A DNA stretch of 64,000 nucleotides, taken from assembly GCF_036962685.1 (NCBI RefSeq), contig NZ_JBALOP010000010.1:1-64000 (forward strand), written 5' to 3'. Below the pieces are notes generated by a model. The model was not told the origin of the DNA. It worked only from the letters and a program-made list of their open reading frames with translations, and searched no databases. Shown here one piece after another: positions 27,131 through 34,792 of this stretch. How positions within the stretch are numbered: position 1 is the stretch's first letter; every line of letters starts with the position of its first letter. The position numbers and the translations under genes are program-made. The DNA is from Ferdinandcohnia sp036962685. GTDB lineage: Bacteria; Bacillota; Bacilli; Bacillales; Bacillaceae_L.

Positions 27131-27303
27131 ATCAAATACGCCAAGATTTTTTAGGCCCACACGAGGTGAGTCACAAAGACGTTGCCACAGGATGTGGCGT
27201 TCTTAGTCTTTGATCCTTCGAAAAGTTTCCTTTGAAAATCTGTGGCATCCGCTGAAGGCTTTAACTTTATTGGGCATGAGTAAAAGACTTCTGCCCAATA
27301 AAA
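27131..27303 (-). repeat. Rep-A copy 3 (3'-end element)
   Basis: On the minus strand it starts right after the YwmB stop codon with the hairpin TTTATTGGGC/GCCCAATAAA. The GCCACAGATTTTCAAAGG block, the GATCAAAGACTA stem (inner hairpin CCACA-TCC-TGTGG) and GTGTGGGCCTAAAAAA follow, ending in GGCGTATTTGAT. It fills most of the space between the EAL promoter and the ywmB 3' end. Confidence 0.88.
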
Positions 27304-28014
27304 TTAGTATTCCGTTGTAATAATCGGTGTTCCAATCGTCACATCAATTTCATTCTTCTCTACGTTTGCCCTAAGTCCGATCTGCAGGTTAATTTTTTCC
27401 CGTTCGGCCGTCATTAACTCCGATTCAAAAGCCTTAGAGTAAGCTGAAACAGAAACAAACTTTTCTTCCTGCAGCTGTTCCACGTTTTTCGCTTGTGCAT
27501 CTTTCACCATCTTTGCTACTACTTCAACCAGTTCCCTTTCCTTAGATGCCAATACACCGGATATTGAATAAAAGGTTTTACTATCCTCAAAAGATTCACC
27601 AGTCCATTTAATCTGCTCAGCGGTTAGCTTTGTACCTTTCGCTTCATTGGTAATTGCGATTTCGTACTTTTCACCTGATTTATATGCTTTTAACTTAATC
27701 GACTCTGTTATTCCGTGTTCGTTCACTTTTTGTCCTTGCCATACATAATGGCTATTTTCTTCTTCAAGAATTTTTTTCCAGCTATATGAATCATGATTGC
27801 TCATGAAAACTTCTATTTGATTTTTCATATCATTTACATCATTTGCTTGTCCGAGCTTACCTCGTGATAAAGCCATCCATGATGAAATTTCAACATTGTT
27901 TTTCTCCGCAAGCATTTTTATTTCTTCAAGGTCATTTCCTCTAGTGGCTTCATTATTTGTAAAAAACCCCGCTAAAATTCCAACCGATAGAATTAGTGTA
28001 ATTGTCAATTTCAT
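27304..28014 (-). CDS. YwmB-family secreted protein
   Basis: A 236-residue protein with an N-terminal signal (about 1-20) and the YwmB fold, recognisable from the region ISSWMALSRGKLGQA and the C-terminal NEIDVTIGTPIITTEY. Databases describe the fold as TATA-box-binding-like, but these are extracytoplasmic proteins of unknown role in spore-formers. GAGGTGAGAG precedes the ATG. Confidence 0.7.
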   Translation of the reverse strand: MKLTITLILSVGILAGFFTNNEATRGNDLEEIKMLAEKNNVEISSWMALSRGKLGQANDVNDMKNQIEVFMSNHDSYSWKKILEEENSHYVWQGQKVNEHGITESIKLKAYKSGEKYEIAITNEAKGTKLTAEQIKWTGESFEDSKTFYSISGVLASKERELVEVVAKMVKDAQAKNVEQLQEEKFVSVSAYSKAFESELMTAEREKINLQIGLRANVEKNEIDVTIGTPIITTEY

Positions 28015-28165
28015 CCGTCTCTCACCTCTTTAACAAGGATAGCCAAGGTTTTTCGTATCTATACCTGAAAATCTAGTAATCTAAAAAATAGATTAATTTC
28101 TCTAGTTTTGTTTTACTTTTCATTTTTTTAGTACAATATAAAGAAGATACCAAGGAGGTGTAATA

Positions 28166-28561
28166 ATGAAATCAATTACTGTTTCGTTTCATAAAGAAGA
28201 TGCGGTCGATGCAATGAAAGTCGACATTTTGGAAGAAGAGGATTTTAATCGAGTAACAGAAGGTGGCACGCGACACCTATTTGAGCTTGATACAAATATA
28301 GGTTTCTTTGTCTTTTTCGATGGTGCAGATGCCGAGGGGAATTTACATTATCTTGCCCTGCAATATGATGAAGAAAGTGAAGATCCTACATACTGTTTCT
28401 CATTTGAGCTTAAGGATTTTTATGAATTCATGGCATTGTACCTTAATGACCTTCAATTCTCAGATGAGGAATCTGAGGACGAAGAACAAGAATATGGCGC
28501 AATTCATCATCTTGCCCACCTGCTATTCCATATTGTCGAAGACGCGAAACAAGCAGAATAA
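28166..28561 (+). CDS. Small acidic cytosolic protein, function unknown
   Basis: A 131-residue protein rich in Asp/Glu (DEESEDEEQEYG near 108-119), with no signal peptide or membrane helix. AAGGAGGTG precedes the ATG, so it is probably translated well. I do not recognise a family. A Rep-B element starts two bases after its stop. Confidence 0.6.
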   Translation: MKSITVSFHKEDAVDAMKVDILEEEDFNRVTEGGTRHLFELDTNIGFFVFFDGADAEGNLHYLALQYDEESEDPTYCFSFELKDFYEFMALYLNDLQFSDEESEDEEQEYGAIHHLAHLLFHIVEDAKQAE

Positions 28562-28562
28562 C

Positions 28563-28813
28563 AACAAAAAGCGCAAGCGAATTGGAAGAGGAACATCGAC
28601 TAACTACTGCCACGTCCTGTGGCAAACGTCGATGTCAGCACTTCCTCGAAAATGCGGTGCATTTTCTTCGGCGATGTTTATGCTGTCGAAGCCTTCCTTG
28701 GTCCTGTGCAAGCCCGACAAGCACTAGACAAGCGCTGACAGAAGGCGCTTTTTGCCTTCAGAAGCGATTGGCTTGTGACCTCGAGGGGCTAGGCGCTAGA
28801 GCTGGACTTGGAT
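28563..28813 (+). repeat. Rep-B element (GCGCAAGCG ... GCGCTAGAGCTGGAC)
   Basis: GC-rich compared with its flanks, with many nested dyads: GCCACG-TCC-TGTGGC, GAAAATGC-GGT-GCATTTTC, and AGAAGGCGCTTTTTGCCTTC. The ends AAAGCGCAAGCG and GGCGCTAGAGCTGGACTTG resemble a widespread Bacillaceae intergenic repeat. This resemblance is from memory and was not searched. It has no significant reading frame and directly follows a gene in sense orientation. Confidence 0.6.
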
Positions 28814-28839
28814 AGACCACTTCATTGTGGTCTTTTTTC
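28814..28839 (+). terminator. Terminator after Rep-B
   Basis: AGACCAC pairs with GTGGTCT around six bases and runs into six T. Confidence 0.85.
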
Positions 28840-28899
28840 CTTTTCAAAAGGAAAAAATTATGAAAAAATAGAGAGAGAAAAGCCTAGGTGGGTGATGAC

Positions 28900-29553
28900 T
28901 TGTTTCTTAATATCCTTTTCACAATTATTTTCATACTTGGTGTGTATTATTTAATTCAATACAGAATCAGCATAAAAAAGGCTGTTGACCTTTCTAAAGT
29001 GGCTCTTTTCCCGCAAACGGCGGATGAGTTCCGTGGGATCCTTATACCTACTGAATATAATGAAATGGAACCACTCTCTAAATCAACAAGGTCCTATAAA
29101 ATTGTCAAATGGGGAACTGTTGTTGCAATTGCACTCCTTTTGGGATTGCTGTTGGTTATCCTTACAACAGACTACTTAGGGTCTTCCTTCTTCTCAATGG
29201 CGTATTTCTTTTTCGCCATCATAAGCGCTGTTCGCCACCGCGGAAATTTATTTATTTTGCCAAAAGGGATTATCCTGCAAGGGAGATATTTTTCGTATAG
29301 CCGAGTTAAGGAATATAAGGTCGAACGAATTGTGCGTTGGCATGATTTGTACGGCATTAATGACCGCATGAATTTTAGCTATAAGCTAACGATTAAGGTA
29401 AAAGGTTTTTTTCCATTAGTTAATTTTGTAGTTATTGAAAAAGATGCACATCTTGAAAAAATTATTCAATTACTGGAAACGAACGGTGTCCAAGGTAAAA
29501 GAATGGCGGACCCCTTTCAACAATCTAGCCCAAACATGACAACAAAATCGTAA
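28900..29553 (+). CDS. Membrane protein with PH-like C-terminal domain, function unknown
   Basis: About 217 residues: an N-terminal helix, a short loop, two closely spaced helices (about 70-115), then a soluble domain reading GIILQGRYFSYSRVKEYKVERIV, which resembles bacterial PH/YdbT-type modules. Start choice is uncertain: TTG at 28900 has AGGTGG eight bases upstream, and GTG at 28888 is the alternative. Confidence 0.55.
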   Translation: MFLNILFTIIFILGVYYLIQYRISIKKAVDLSKVALFPQTADEFRGILIPTEYNEMEPLSKSTRSYKIVKWGTVVAIALLLGLLLVILTTDYLGSSFFSMAYFFFAIISAVRHRGNLFILPKGIILQGRYFSYSRVKEYKVERIVRWHDLYGINDRMNFSYKLTIKVKGFFPLVNFVVIEKDAHLEKIIQLLETNGVQGKRMADPFQQSSPNMTTKS

Positions 29554-29584
29554 ATCACTAGGCCATCAGCCTGGTGATTTTTTA
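29552..29584 (+). terminator. Terminator after the PH-like membrane protein gene
   Basis: AAATCACTAGG pairs with CCTGGTGATTT and is followed by T residues. Confidence 0.88.
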
Positions 29585-29692
29585 TTTCCACATTTGTACC
29601 TTCTCTAAATAGGGATTTTGTCCAAACTACTAAGTACATTTGTGCATAGAGTAATTGAAAAGACTACTACAAAACGGAAGGAGTCGATAGAT

Positions 29693-30757
29693 TTGCCTAC
29701 TGCTATGCACATAAACCTACGTGTAGACCCTACTCAATACATTCCACAAATCCGAAATGTCCCTGGCTATGATTATATTCATTTAGTTAGACAGCCAAAG
29801 TATATGGTAGATATGTCCCTCTTAAATGATAAGGTTCACTATTTAAATGAAATTATGTCACCTACGAAATTTGTTAAAAAACAAAAAATAAAGCTTATTC
29901 ATGCTCATCATGGACAGCTGGGAATCCTTTTACTTCCCTTTAAGGAACAAACTGGCTTACCCATGGTTACAAGTATTCGTGGACGAGATGGAACCCTCGC
30001 GGACCAGCATTTTACCTATCTAGATCATATGAAAATGCTTTTTGAGCAAACAGAAATGTTATTCCCTGTATGCAATTATTTAGCTGAGAGAATGATTGAA
30101 TGGGGCTGTCCCGCTGAAAAAATCAGAGTGCTCTACGGTGGTGTGGATCTTGATCAATTTCACTATCGGTCACCTGAACTCACTGGAACACAAAATATCC
30201 TTTCGATTGGAAGATTAGTAGAAAAAAAGGGGCACCATGTTTTGCTCCAGGCTTTTTCAAAAATTCGTGCAAAATTTCCTCATGCAACGTTGACACTTAT
30301 TGGTCGAGGGCCGATGGAGGATTACCTCAAAAACTTGGCGAGACAATTAAACCTCGGTAATTCGTTTCGTTTGCTGCAGCATCTACCAAAAGCAGAAGTC
30401 CATAAGCACATGAAAAACGCGGACCTCTTTTGTGCGGCAAGTCTAACCGCCGCAAATGGTGATGTTGAAGGAATTCCAAATACAGTAAAAGAAGCTATGG
30501 CAACAGGGATCCCCGTTATTTCAACAACCCATGCAGGAATTCCAGAGCTTGTGACACATAACGTGGATGGATTTTTAGTACCCGAAAACGATATCGCTGA
30601 ACTTGCACTTGCACTTGAACACATGCTGACCAATCAATCTTTATGGCTTCCATTTGCTACTGCTGCACGTCAGAAAGTAGAGCAAAATTTCGAGTTATCC
30701 GCGCAGCTTAAGCAGCAAGCCCGCTTCTATGATGAACTATTAGGAGGTTCGAAATGA
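29693..30757 (+). CDS. Glycosyltransferase family 4
   Basis: About 354 residues, GT-B fold. The C-terminal half has the family signature: NILSIGRLVEKKGHHVLLQA, LTLIGRGPMEDYL and the donor-binding EGIPNTVKEAMATGIPVIST, with the usual second Glu. The TTG at 29693 is favoured because AAGGAG lies nine bases upstream; a longer frame from TTG 29618 has only a weak site. It is first gene of a three-gene operon with the tandem kinase-like protein (4-base overlap) and the epimerase, so a surface polysaccharide role is likely. The sugar is unknown. Confidence 0.85.
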   Translation: MPTAMHINLRVDPTQYIPQIRNVPGYDYIHLVRQPKYMVDMSLLNDKVHYLNEIMSPTKFVKKQKIKLIHAHHGQLGILLLPFKEQTGLPMVTSIRGRDGTLADQHFTYLDHMKMLFEQTEMLFPVCNYLAERMIEWGCPAEKIRVLYGGVDLDQFHYRSPELTGTQNILSIGRLVEKKGHHVLLQAFSKIRAKFPHATLTLIGRGPMEDYLKNLARQLNLGNSFRLLQHLPKAEVHKHMKNADLFCAASLTAANGDVEGIPNTVKEAMATGIPVISTTHAGIPELVTHNVDGFLVPENDIAELALALEHMLTNQSLWLPFATAARQKVEQNFELSAQLKQQARFYDELLGGSK

Positions 30758-31914
30758 AAGATTTCACTTCAATAACTGTAACGAAGCTGGAAAAATTACT
30801 AGAAATCAAGAACCCTACTTCTTATCCTCTAATTGGCAAGGGGTCTCAAGGGGCTGTTTTTAAACTCTCCGAGGATAAATGTGTAAAAATTTATGTGGAC
30901 CCTCTCCAAGCCAAAATGGAACAGGAAGCTCTTCAAGCCGCTAAGAAAAATCCCTTCATGCCAAAGGTTTATGAAACTGGTAAAAATTATATCGTGATGG
31001 AATACTTGAATGGTCCTAGCTTAAAAGAGTATCTCCTTGGAAGCATGTATATGCCCGAAGAGATCACTAAGAAACTTTTACAATTACTGGAAAGTTTTAA
31101 AAAGGCTAAATTTACAATGTTAGACGCCCCACTTCGCCATATTTTTATCGTAAATAATGAATTGAAGGTAGTAGATCATGTAAATGCATTCAAACGAATT
31201 CATCCCGTTCCGATTAAATTAATTCGTGATTTAAAATTACTCCTGTTGAAGGATTCCTTTCTCATGCAGGTGGAAAAGCTTGCACCAGACACCTATGAAG
31301 AGTGGGACAGTTATTTTTATAAAAAAATAAGCATTAAGAAAATGCTCGTTCTACCTGAAAGTGGAAATAGCGTTAAGGTTGATAGCTCTTTATCACAGCT
31401 GCTTATTGGAAAAGGACACCAGGGTGCTGTTTACCGATTATCAGAAGACCGCTGCGTAAAGGTTTATGGAAAAAGCATACATGCTGAACAAGAACAAGAT
31501 GTTTTATTGTCCTGCCAGCATTTGTCCTTCATCCCAAAGGTACATGAAGCAAAGAAAAATTATGTTGTGATGGAATATCTATCTGGACCAGACCTAAATA
31601 CGTATCTAAAAAAACAGTCCAAACTTCCAGAAGAGGTTACGAGAAACCTACTAGATATCCTCACACAACAGAAGAAAGTCGGCTTTAAGCAAATCGATGC
31701 ACCACTGCGCCATATTATTATCACGAAGAATGGCTTTAAAATGGTTGACCATGTGTATTCATATACACGCGACCAGAATCGTCCACTGGAATTATTTCAA
31801 AATCTGCGTGAAAGAGGATTTTTTGAGGCGTTTTTAGAGCAGGTAAAAAGGCTTGACCCAAAAACCCATGACGAATGGACCAATACCTCTATTCCTAAAA
31901 GCGAGGAAGGATAA
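30754..31914 (+). CDS. Tandem-duplicated protein-kinase-like protein
   Basis: A 386-residue protein made of two similar kinase-like halves (about 20-190 and 212-380, offset 191 residues). Each has a glycine loop (LIGKGSQGAVF; LIGKGHQGAVY), a Lys (K45; K236), a hinge VMEYL-GP, a catalytic-loop version DAPLRHI (D124; D315) and a metal Asp in VVDH/MVDH (D141; D332). The loop lacks the usual Asn, having DxPLRH as in YrzF/YbdM-like Bacillus proteins. It may phosphorylate a lipid, sugar or protein linked to the neighbouring glycosyltransferase and epimerase. Its start overlaps the glycosyltransferase stop. Confidence 0.75.
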   Translation: MKDFTSITVTKLEKLLEIKNPTSYPLIGKGSQGAVFKLSEDKCVKIYVDPLQAKMEQEALQAAKKNPFMPKVYETGKNYIVMEYLNGPSLKEYLLGSMYMPEEITKKLLQLLESFKKAKFTMLDAPLRHIFIVNNELKVVDHVNAFKRIHPVPIKLIRDLKLLLLKDSFLMQVEKLAPDTYEEWDSYFYKKISIKKMLVLPESGNSVKVDSSLSQLLIGKGHQGAVYRLSEDRCVKVYGKSIHAEQEQDVLLSCQHLSFIPKVHEAKKNYVVMEYLSGPDLNTYLKKQSKLPEEVTRNLLDILTQQKKVGFKQIDAPLRHIIITKNGFKMVDHVYSYTRDQNRPLELFQNLRERGFFEAFLEQVKRLDPKTHDEWTNTSIPKSEEG

Positions 31915-31920
31915 GGAACT

Positions 31921-32928
31921 ATGAGCATTCTAGTAACTGGAGCTGCAGGCTTTATCGGCTTTCACCTATCAACACGTTTGCTGGAAAAGGGATATCATGT
32001 CGTCGGTGTCGACAATCTCAACAACTACTATGATGTACGTTTAAAAAAAGAGCGCCTCCTTCGACTAAAGCAGCATAATAATTTCACATTCTATCAACTG
32101 GATCTGGCAGATTCAGAGAAAGTACTAGAGCTGTTTAAAATGGAGAAAATCAATATTGTGGTTAACCTTGCCGCTCAGGCTGGTGTTCGTTACAGTCTCA
32201 AGCATCCACAAGTATATGCCCATTCTAATCTAGTTGGATTTCTCAATATTTTAGAGGCCTGCCGCCATCATCCTGTTGATCATCTCCTGTTTGCATCCTC
32301 AAGCTCAGTATACGGGGCAAACGCGAGCATTCCGTTTTCAACGAAGGATTCTGTCGATCATCCTGTCAGCTTATATGCTGCAACAAAAAAATCAAATGAA
32401 CTCATGGCCCACGCGTATAGTCACCTTTTTAACATGCCCATTACCGGACTTCGTTTTTTTACTGTGTATGGACCATGGGGTCGCCCCGATATGGCCTATT
32501 TTTTGTTTACCCGTGATATTTTAGAAGGAAGACCCATCAAGGTCTTTAACAACGGTGACATGCGAAGGGACTTTACGTATATTGATGATATAGTAGAAGG
32601 GATTATTGGCTTACTCAATCACCCACCATCTACTGACTCTGGCTGGGATCCATTGGACCCAGATCCAAGCTCGAGTAATTCCCCTTACAAAATCTACAAC
32701 ATCGGCAATAATAGTCCCGTAAGCTTAATCAAATTCATTAAGACTTTAGAAAATGCAATTGGAAAACAAGCCAACATCCAGTTGTATCCAATGCAGCTTG
32801 GCGATGTCAAAGAAACCTATGCCGATATAACCGATTTGCATGAAGCAATCGGATTTCATCCAAAGATTTCAATTGAAGAAGGACTTACAGAATTTGTGAA
32901 GTGGTATAAAGAATACTATCGGTGGTAG
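31921..32928 (+). CDS. NAD-dependent sugar-nucleotide epimerase (UDP-glucuronate 4-epimerase type)
   Basis: A 335-residue extended short-chain dehydrogenase. The NAD-binding motif TGAAGFIGFH is at the N-terminus, followed by DNLNNYYDVRLKKERL and NLAAQAGVRYSL. The catalytic triad appears as SSSSVYG and SLYAATKKSNE, and RFFTVYGPWGRPDMA is typical of UDP-glucuronate 4-epimerases. The product would be UDP-galacturonate for surface polysaccharide. It is last gene of the operon, six bases after the kinase-like gene; the 53-bp tandem array starts 66 bases after its stop. Confidence 0.87.
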   Translation: MSILVTGAAGFIGFHLSTRLLEKGYHVVGVDNLNNYYDVRLKKERLLRLKQHNNFTFYQLDLADSEKVLELFKMEKINIVVNLAAQAGVRYSLKHPQVYAHSNLVGFLNILEACRHHPVDHLLFASSSSVYGANASIPFSTKDSVDHPVSLYAATKKSNELMAHAYSHLFNMPITGLRFFTVYGPWGRPDMAYFLFTRDILEGRPIKVFNNGDMRRDFTYIDDIVEGIIGLLNHPPSTDSGWDPLDPDPSSSNSPYKIYNIGNNSPVSLIKFIKTLENAIGKQANIQLYPMQLGDVKETYADITDLHEAIGFHPKISIEEGLTEFVKWYKEYYRW

Positions 32929-32994
32929 TATTCTTTATATTTCCGGCCCGCCTCCTTTTGGAAGCGGGTGTTTTCATGAGGCCGCGCTTGTGGG

Positions 32995-33455
32995 ACATGC
33001 TTGCAAATTTTTCGCTTGAGCTTGTACCGCAAAACCCCTCTTGCAGTACATGCTTGCAAATTTTTCGCTTGAGCTTGTACCGCGAAACCTCTCTTGCGGT
33101 ACATACTTCGGCGGTTTTCTGCTCGGGCGNNNNNNNNNNNNNNNNNNNNNNNNNNNNNNNNNNNNNNNNNNNNNNNNNNNNNNNNNNNNNNNNNNNNNNN
33201 NNNNNNNNNNNNNNNNNNNNNNNNNNNNNNNNNNNNNNNNNNNNNNNNNNNNNNNNNNNNNNNNNNNNNNNNNNNNNNNNNNNNNNNNNNNNNNNNNNNN
33301 NNNNNNNNNNNNNNNNNNNNNNNNNNNNNNNNNNNNNNNNNNNNNNNNNNNNNNNNNNNNNNNNNNNNNNNNNNNNNNNNNNNNNNNNNNNNNNNNNNNN
33401 NNCGATACATCCTTCTGCGGTTTTCAATCGAGCGTGTACCTCGGAGCCGCCCTTT
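32995..33455. repeat. 53-bp tandem array interrupted by an assembly gap
   Basis: Units start at 32995, 33048 and 33101, exactly 53 bp apart, with a core of ACATGCTTGCAAATTTTTCG, then CTTGAGCTTGTACCGC and CTCTTGCRGT. After the gap (33130-33402) a diverged unit (ACATCCTTCTGCGGTTTTC...) continues. If the gap size is right, seven to nine units are possible. The period is not a multiple of three and long open frames across it contain only N, so it is not coding. Confidence 0.88.
33130..33402. other. Assembly gap (273 N) inside the 53-bp array
   Basis: A run of N flanked on both sides by units of the same tandem array, as expected when short reads cannot span a repeat. Confidence 0.99.
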
Positions 33456-33487
33456 CAGGTTTGTTCACTTAATTTCCAATAAAAACA

Positions 33488-33501
33488 CGAATAAACGTTC
33501 T
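33488..33501. promoter_or_regulatory. LexA (SOS) box 1
   Basis: CGAATAAACGTTCT matches the Bacillus box CGAACRNRYGTTYC except C to T in the left half and the last base. It lies nine bases upstream of the -35. Confidence 0.6.
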
Positions 33502-33509
33502 TATTTTAG

Positions 33510-33539
33510 TTGATAATAGAATATACGTTCGTATATAAT
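33510..33539 (+). promoter_or_regulatory. SOS-type promoter with LexA box 2 in its spacer
   Basis: TTGATA (33510-33515) and TATAAT (33534-33539) are 18 bases apart. The spacer holds AGAATATACGTTCG (33518-33531), one base from the CGAATATGCGTTCG type found at recA in Bacillus subtilis apart from its first base. A repressor here would exclude RNA polymerase. Confidence 0.75.
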
Positions 33540-33559
33540 ATAAAAAAGGAGATGATGGC

Positions 33560-33787
33560 ATGCGCGGGATTTTACAACGTGCCCTAATTCAGCACACACC
33601 AATCGAAATCATCTATATGTCACAGAATGGGATCCTTACACAACGCCAAATTCAGGTGTTGGAACTCCAAGAAACCACAATTAAAGCCTTTTGCATGCTT
33701 CGTAATAGAAAAAGAACCTTTAAAATAGACAGCATCCTATCAGCTGCTTCACCAAGGAAAAAAGGAGTTGTTAAATTTGCAAATTAG
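33560..33787 (+). CDS. 75-residue WYL-like small protein in an SOS-type operon
   Basis: AAAAGGAG precedes the ATG. The protein reads like a single small beta-barrel: PIEIIYMSQNGILTQRQIQVLELQ, then TIKAFCMLRNRKRTFKIDSIL, the order found in WYL domains (ligand or single-stranded nucleic acid sensors). It has no DNA-binding part of its own. The next gene supplies one and overlaps its end by 11 bases. Two LexA boxes control the pair. The family assignment is by pattern only. Confidence 0.6.
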   Translation: MRGILQRALIQHTPIEIIYMSQNGILTQRQIQVLELQETTIKAFCMLRNRKRTFKIDSILSAASPRKKGVVKFAN

Positions 33788-34028
33788 AACACTTCAAATG
33801 CGAATGGAACATACGGAACAAGAAATATTTGAACAGATCGAAAAATATATGAGAAAACACCACATAGCTCCGACAATGCGTGAGCTTTCGCGACTTTGTA
33901 CATCTGTTAGCTCTACAAGCACTATCAAAGCATATCTTGATCGTCTTAAGGAAAAAGGCATCTTACACTATGAGCCGAAAACGCCAAGATCCATCACCTT
34001 AAAAAAAGAACTACCCCAGGCGAAATAG
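33777..34028 (+). CDS. LexA-like DNA-binding domain without peptidase
   Basis: About 83 residues, TTG start with AAAGGAG nine bases upstream. The sequence follows the N-terminal winged helix of LexA closely: EIFEQIEKYMRKHHIAPTMRELSRLC, then SSTSTIKAYLDRLKEKGIL and EPKTPRSITL. The autocleavage/dimerisation domain is missing; the protein ends where LexA's linker would begin. It could compete with LexA for SOS boxes or mark a small damage-response unit. It is cotranscribed with the WYL-like gene. Confidence 0.78.
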   Translation: MQIRTLQMRMEHTEQEIFEQIEKYMRKHHIAPTMRELSRLCTSVSSTSTIKAYLDRLKEKGILHYEPKTPRSITLKKELPQAK

Positions 34029-34048
34029 GGTAGTTCTGTCCATACATT

Positions 34049-34293
34049 ATCAAATACGCCTTGCGTATTTGCGCCCGATTTTTAGGCCCATAGGAGGTGG
34101 ATCATAAAGACGAAGACATCAGGATGTGGCGTTCTTAGTCTTTGATCTTATCGCTCGAAAAATTTCCTTTGAAAATCTGTGGCAACCGCCGGAGGCATTA
34201 ACTTTATTCAGTCTGGGTTCGTTCCCAAATTAAATTGTATTCTTTTACATACGCCCTACACTATTAAAAGTAAGTGACTTCTACTGAATAAAG
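34049..34293 (-). repeat. Rep-A copy 4 (3'-end element, full length)
   Basis: On the minus strand it starts at the YkvA-like stop with CTTTATTCAG, pairing with CTGAATAAAG about 70 bases on. GCCTCCGGCGGTTGCCACAG, GATCAAAGACTAAGAACG, the ACATCCTGATGT hairpin, CTATGGGCC and a CAAATACGC/GCGTATTTG end hairpin follow. It fills the whole 265-base gap between convergent genes. Confidence 0.9.
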
Positions 34294-34662
34294 TTAAAGC
34301 TTTTCATCAACATCCGAAGTATCGACATCATCGCCAAACCAATCAACTAGCTTTGCTTTTGCCTTAGCTTTGACATTGTCATCAATATGCATGGCCACCT
34401 GGAATAGCGCAACACCTAAAGCTCCAAGATCATCTGTAAAACCAATACCTACAGCGAGGTCTGGAATGAGGTCGACCGGAAAAATAAAATATCCTAATGC
34501 TGCAAGAATCGTCACCCTTGCTTTTGCAGGGAGGTCAGGCTTTTGTAGCACATAGTAAAGCAAAAGTGCCGTGTACACAACGGAATGACCTGCTCTTAAT
34601 GCAAACTTTTTAAGTTTTTCCCAAAACTTATCTTCCGAATAATGTTTTTCCATTTCATCCAT
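34294..34662 (-). CDS. YkvA-family (DUF1232) membrane protein
   Basis: A 122-residue protein; GGGGGA precedes the ATG at 34662. DUF1232 is recognised by KARVTILAALGYFIFPVDLIPDLAVGIGFTDD, a hydrophobic hairpin with the invariant PxDLIPD. The N-terminal helix (HSVVYTALLLYYVL) is a second hydrophobic stretch. The role is unknown. Confidence 0.83.
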   Translation of the reverse strand: MDEMEKHYSEDKFWEKLKKFALRAGHSVVYTALLLYYVLQKPDLPAKARVTILAALGYFIFPVDLIPDLAVGIGFTDDLGALGVALFQVAMHIDDNVKAKAKAKLVDWFGDDVDTSDVDEKL

Positions 34663-34792
34663 GTGAATCCCCCATTTTATATGTTCACAATCTTTTACTA
34701 CTATTGTACTACAGTGATAAACAAATGAATCATTGTACAAACTTTAAATTTTAACTTTCCTTAGGTTATGCTGCGGATTCTTTTTTACACGC

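Noticed and set aside
28563..28813. Coding frames of 60-139 codons in the Rep-B region
   Set aside because: No ribosome sites; the frames overlap a real gene's end and a heavily folded repeat.
32885..33513. Several open frames of 140-186 codons on both strands
   Set aside because: They run through the N-gap and the 53-bp array, whose period is not a multiple of three, so no real protein is supported.
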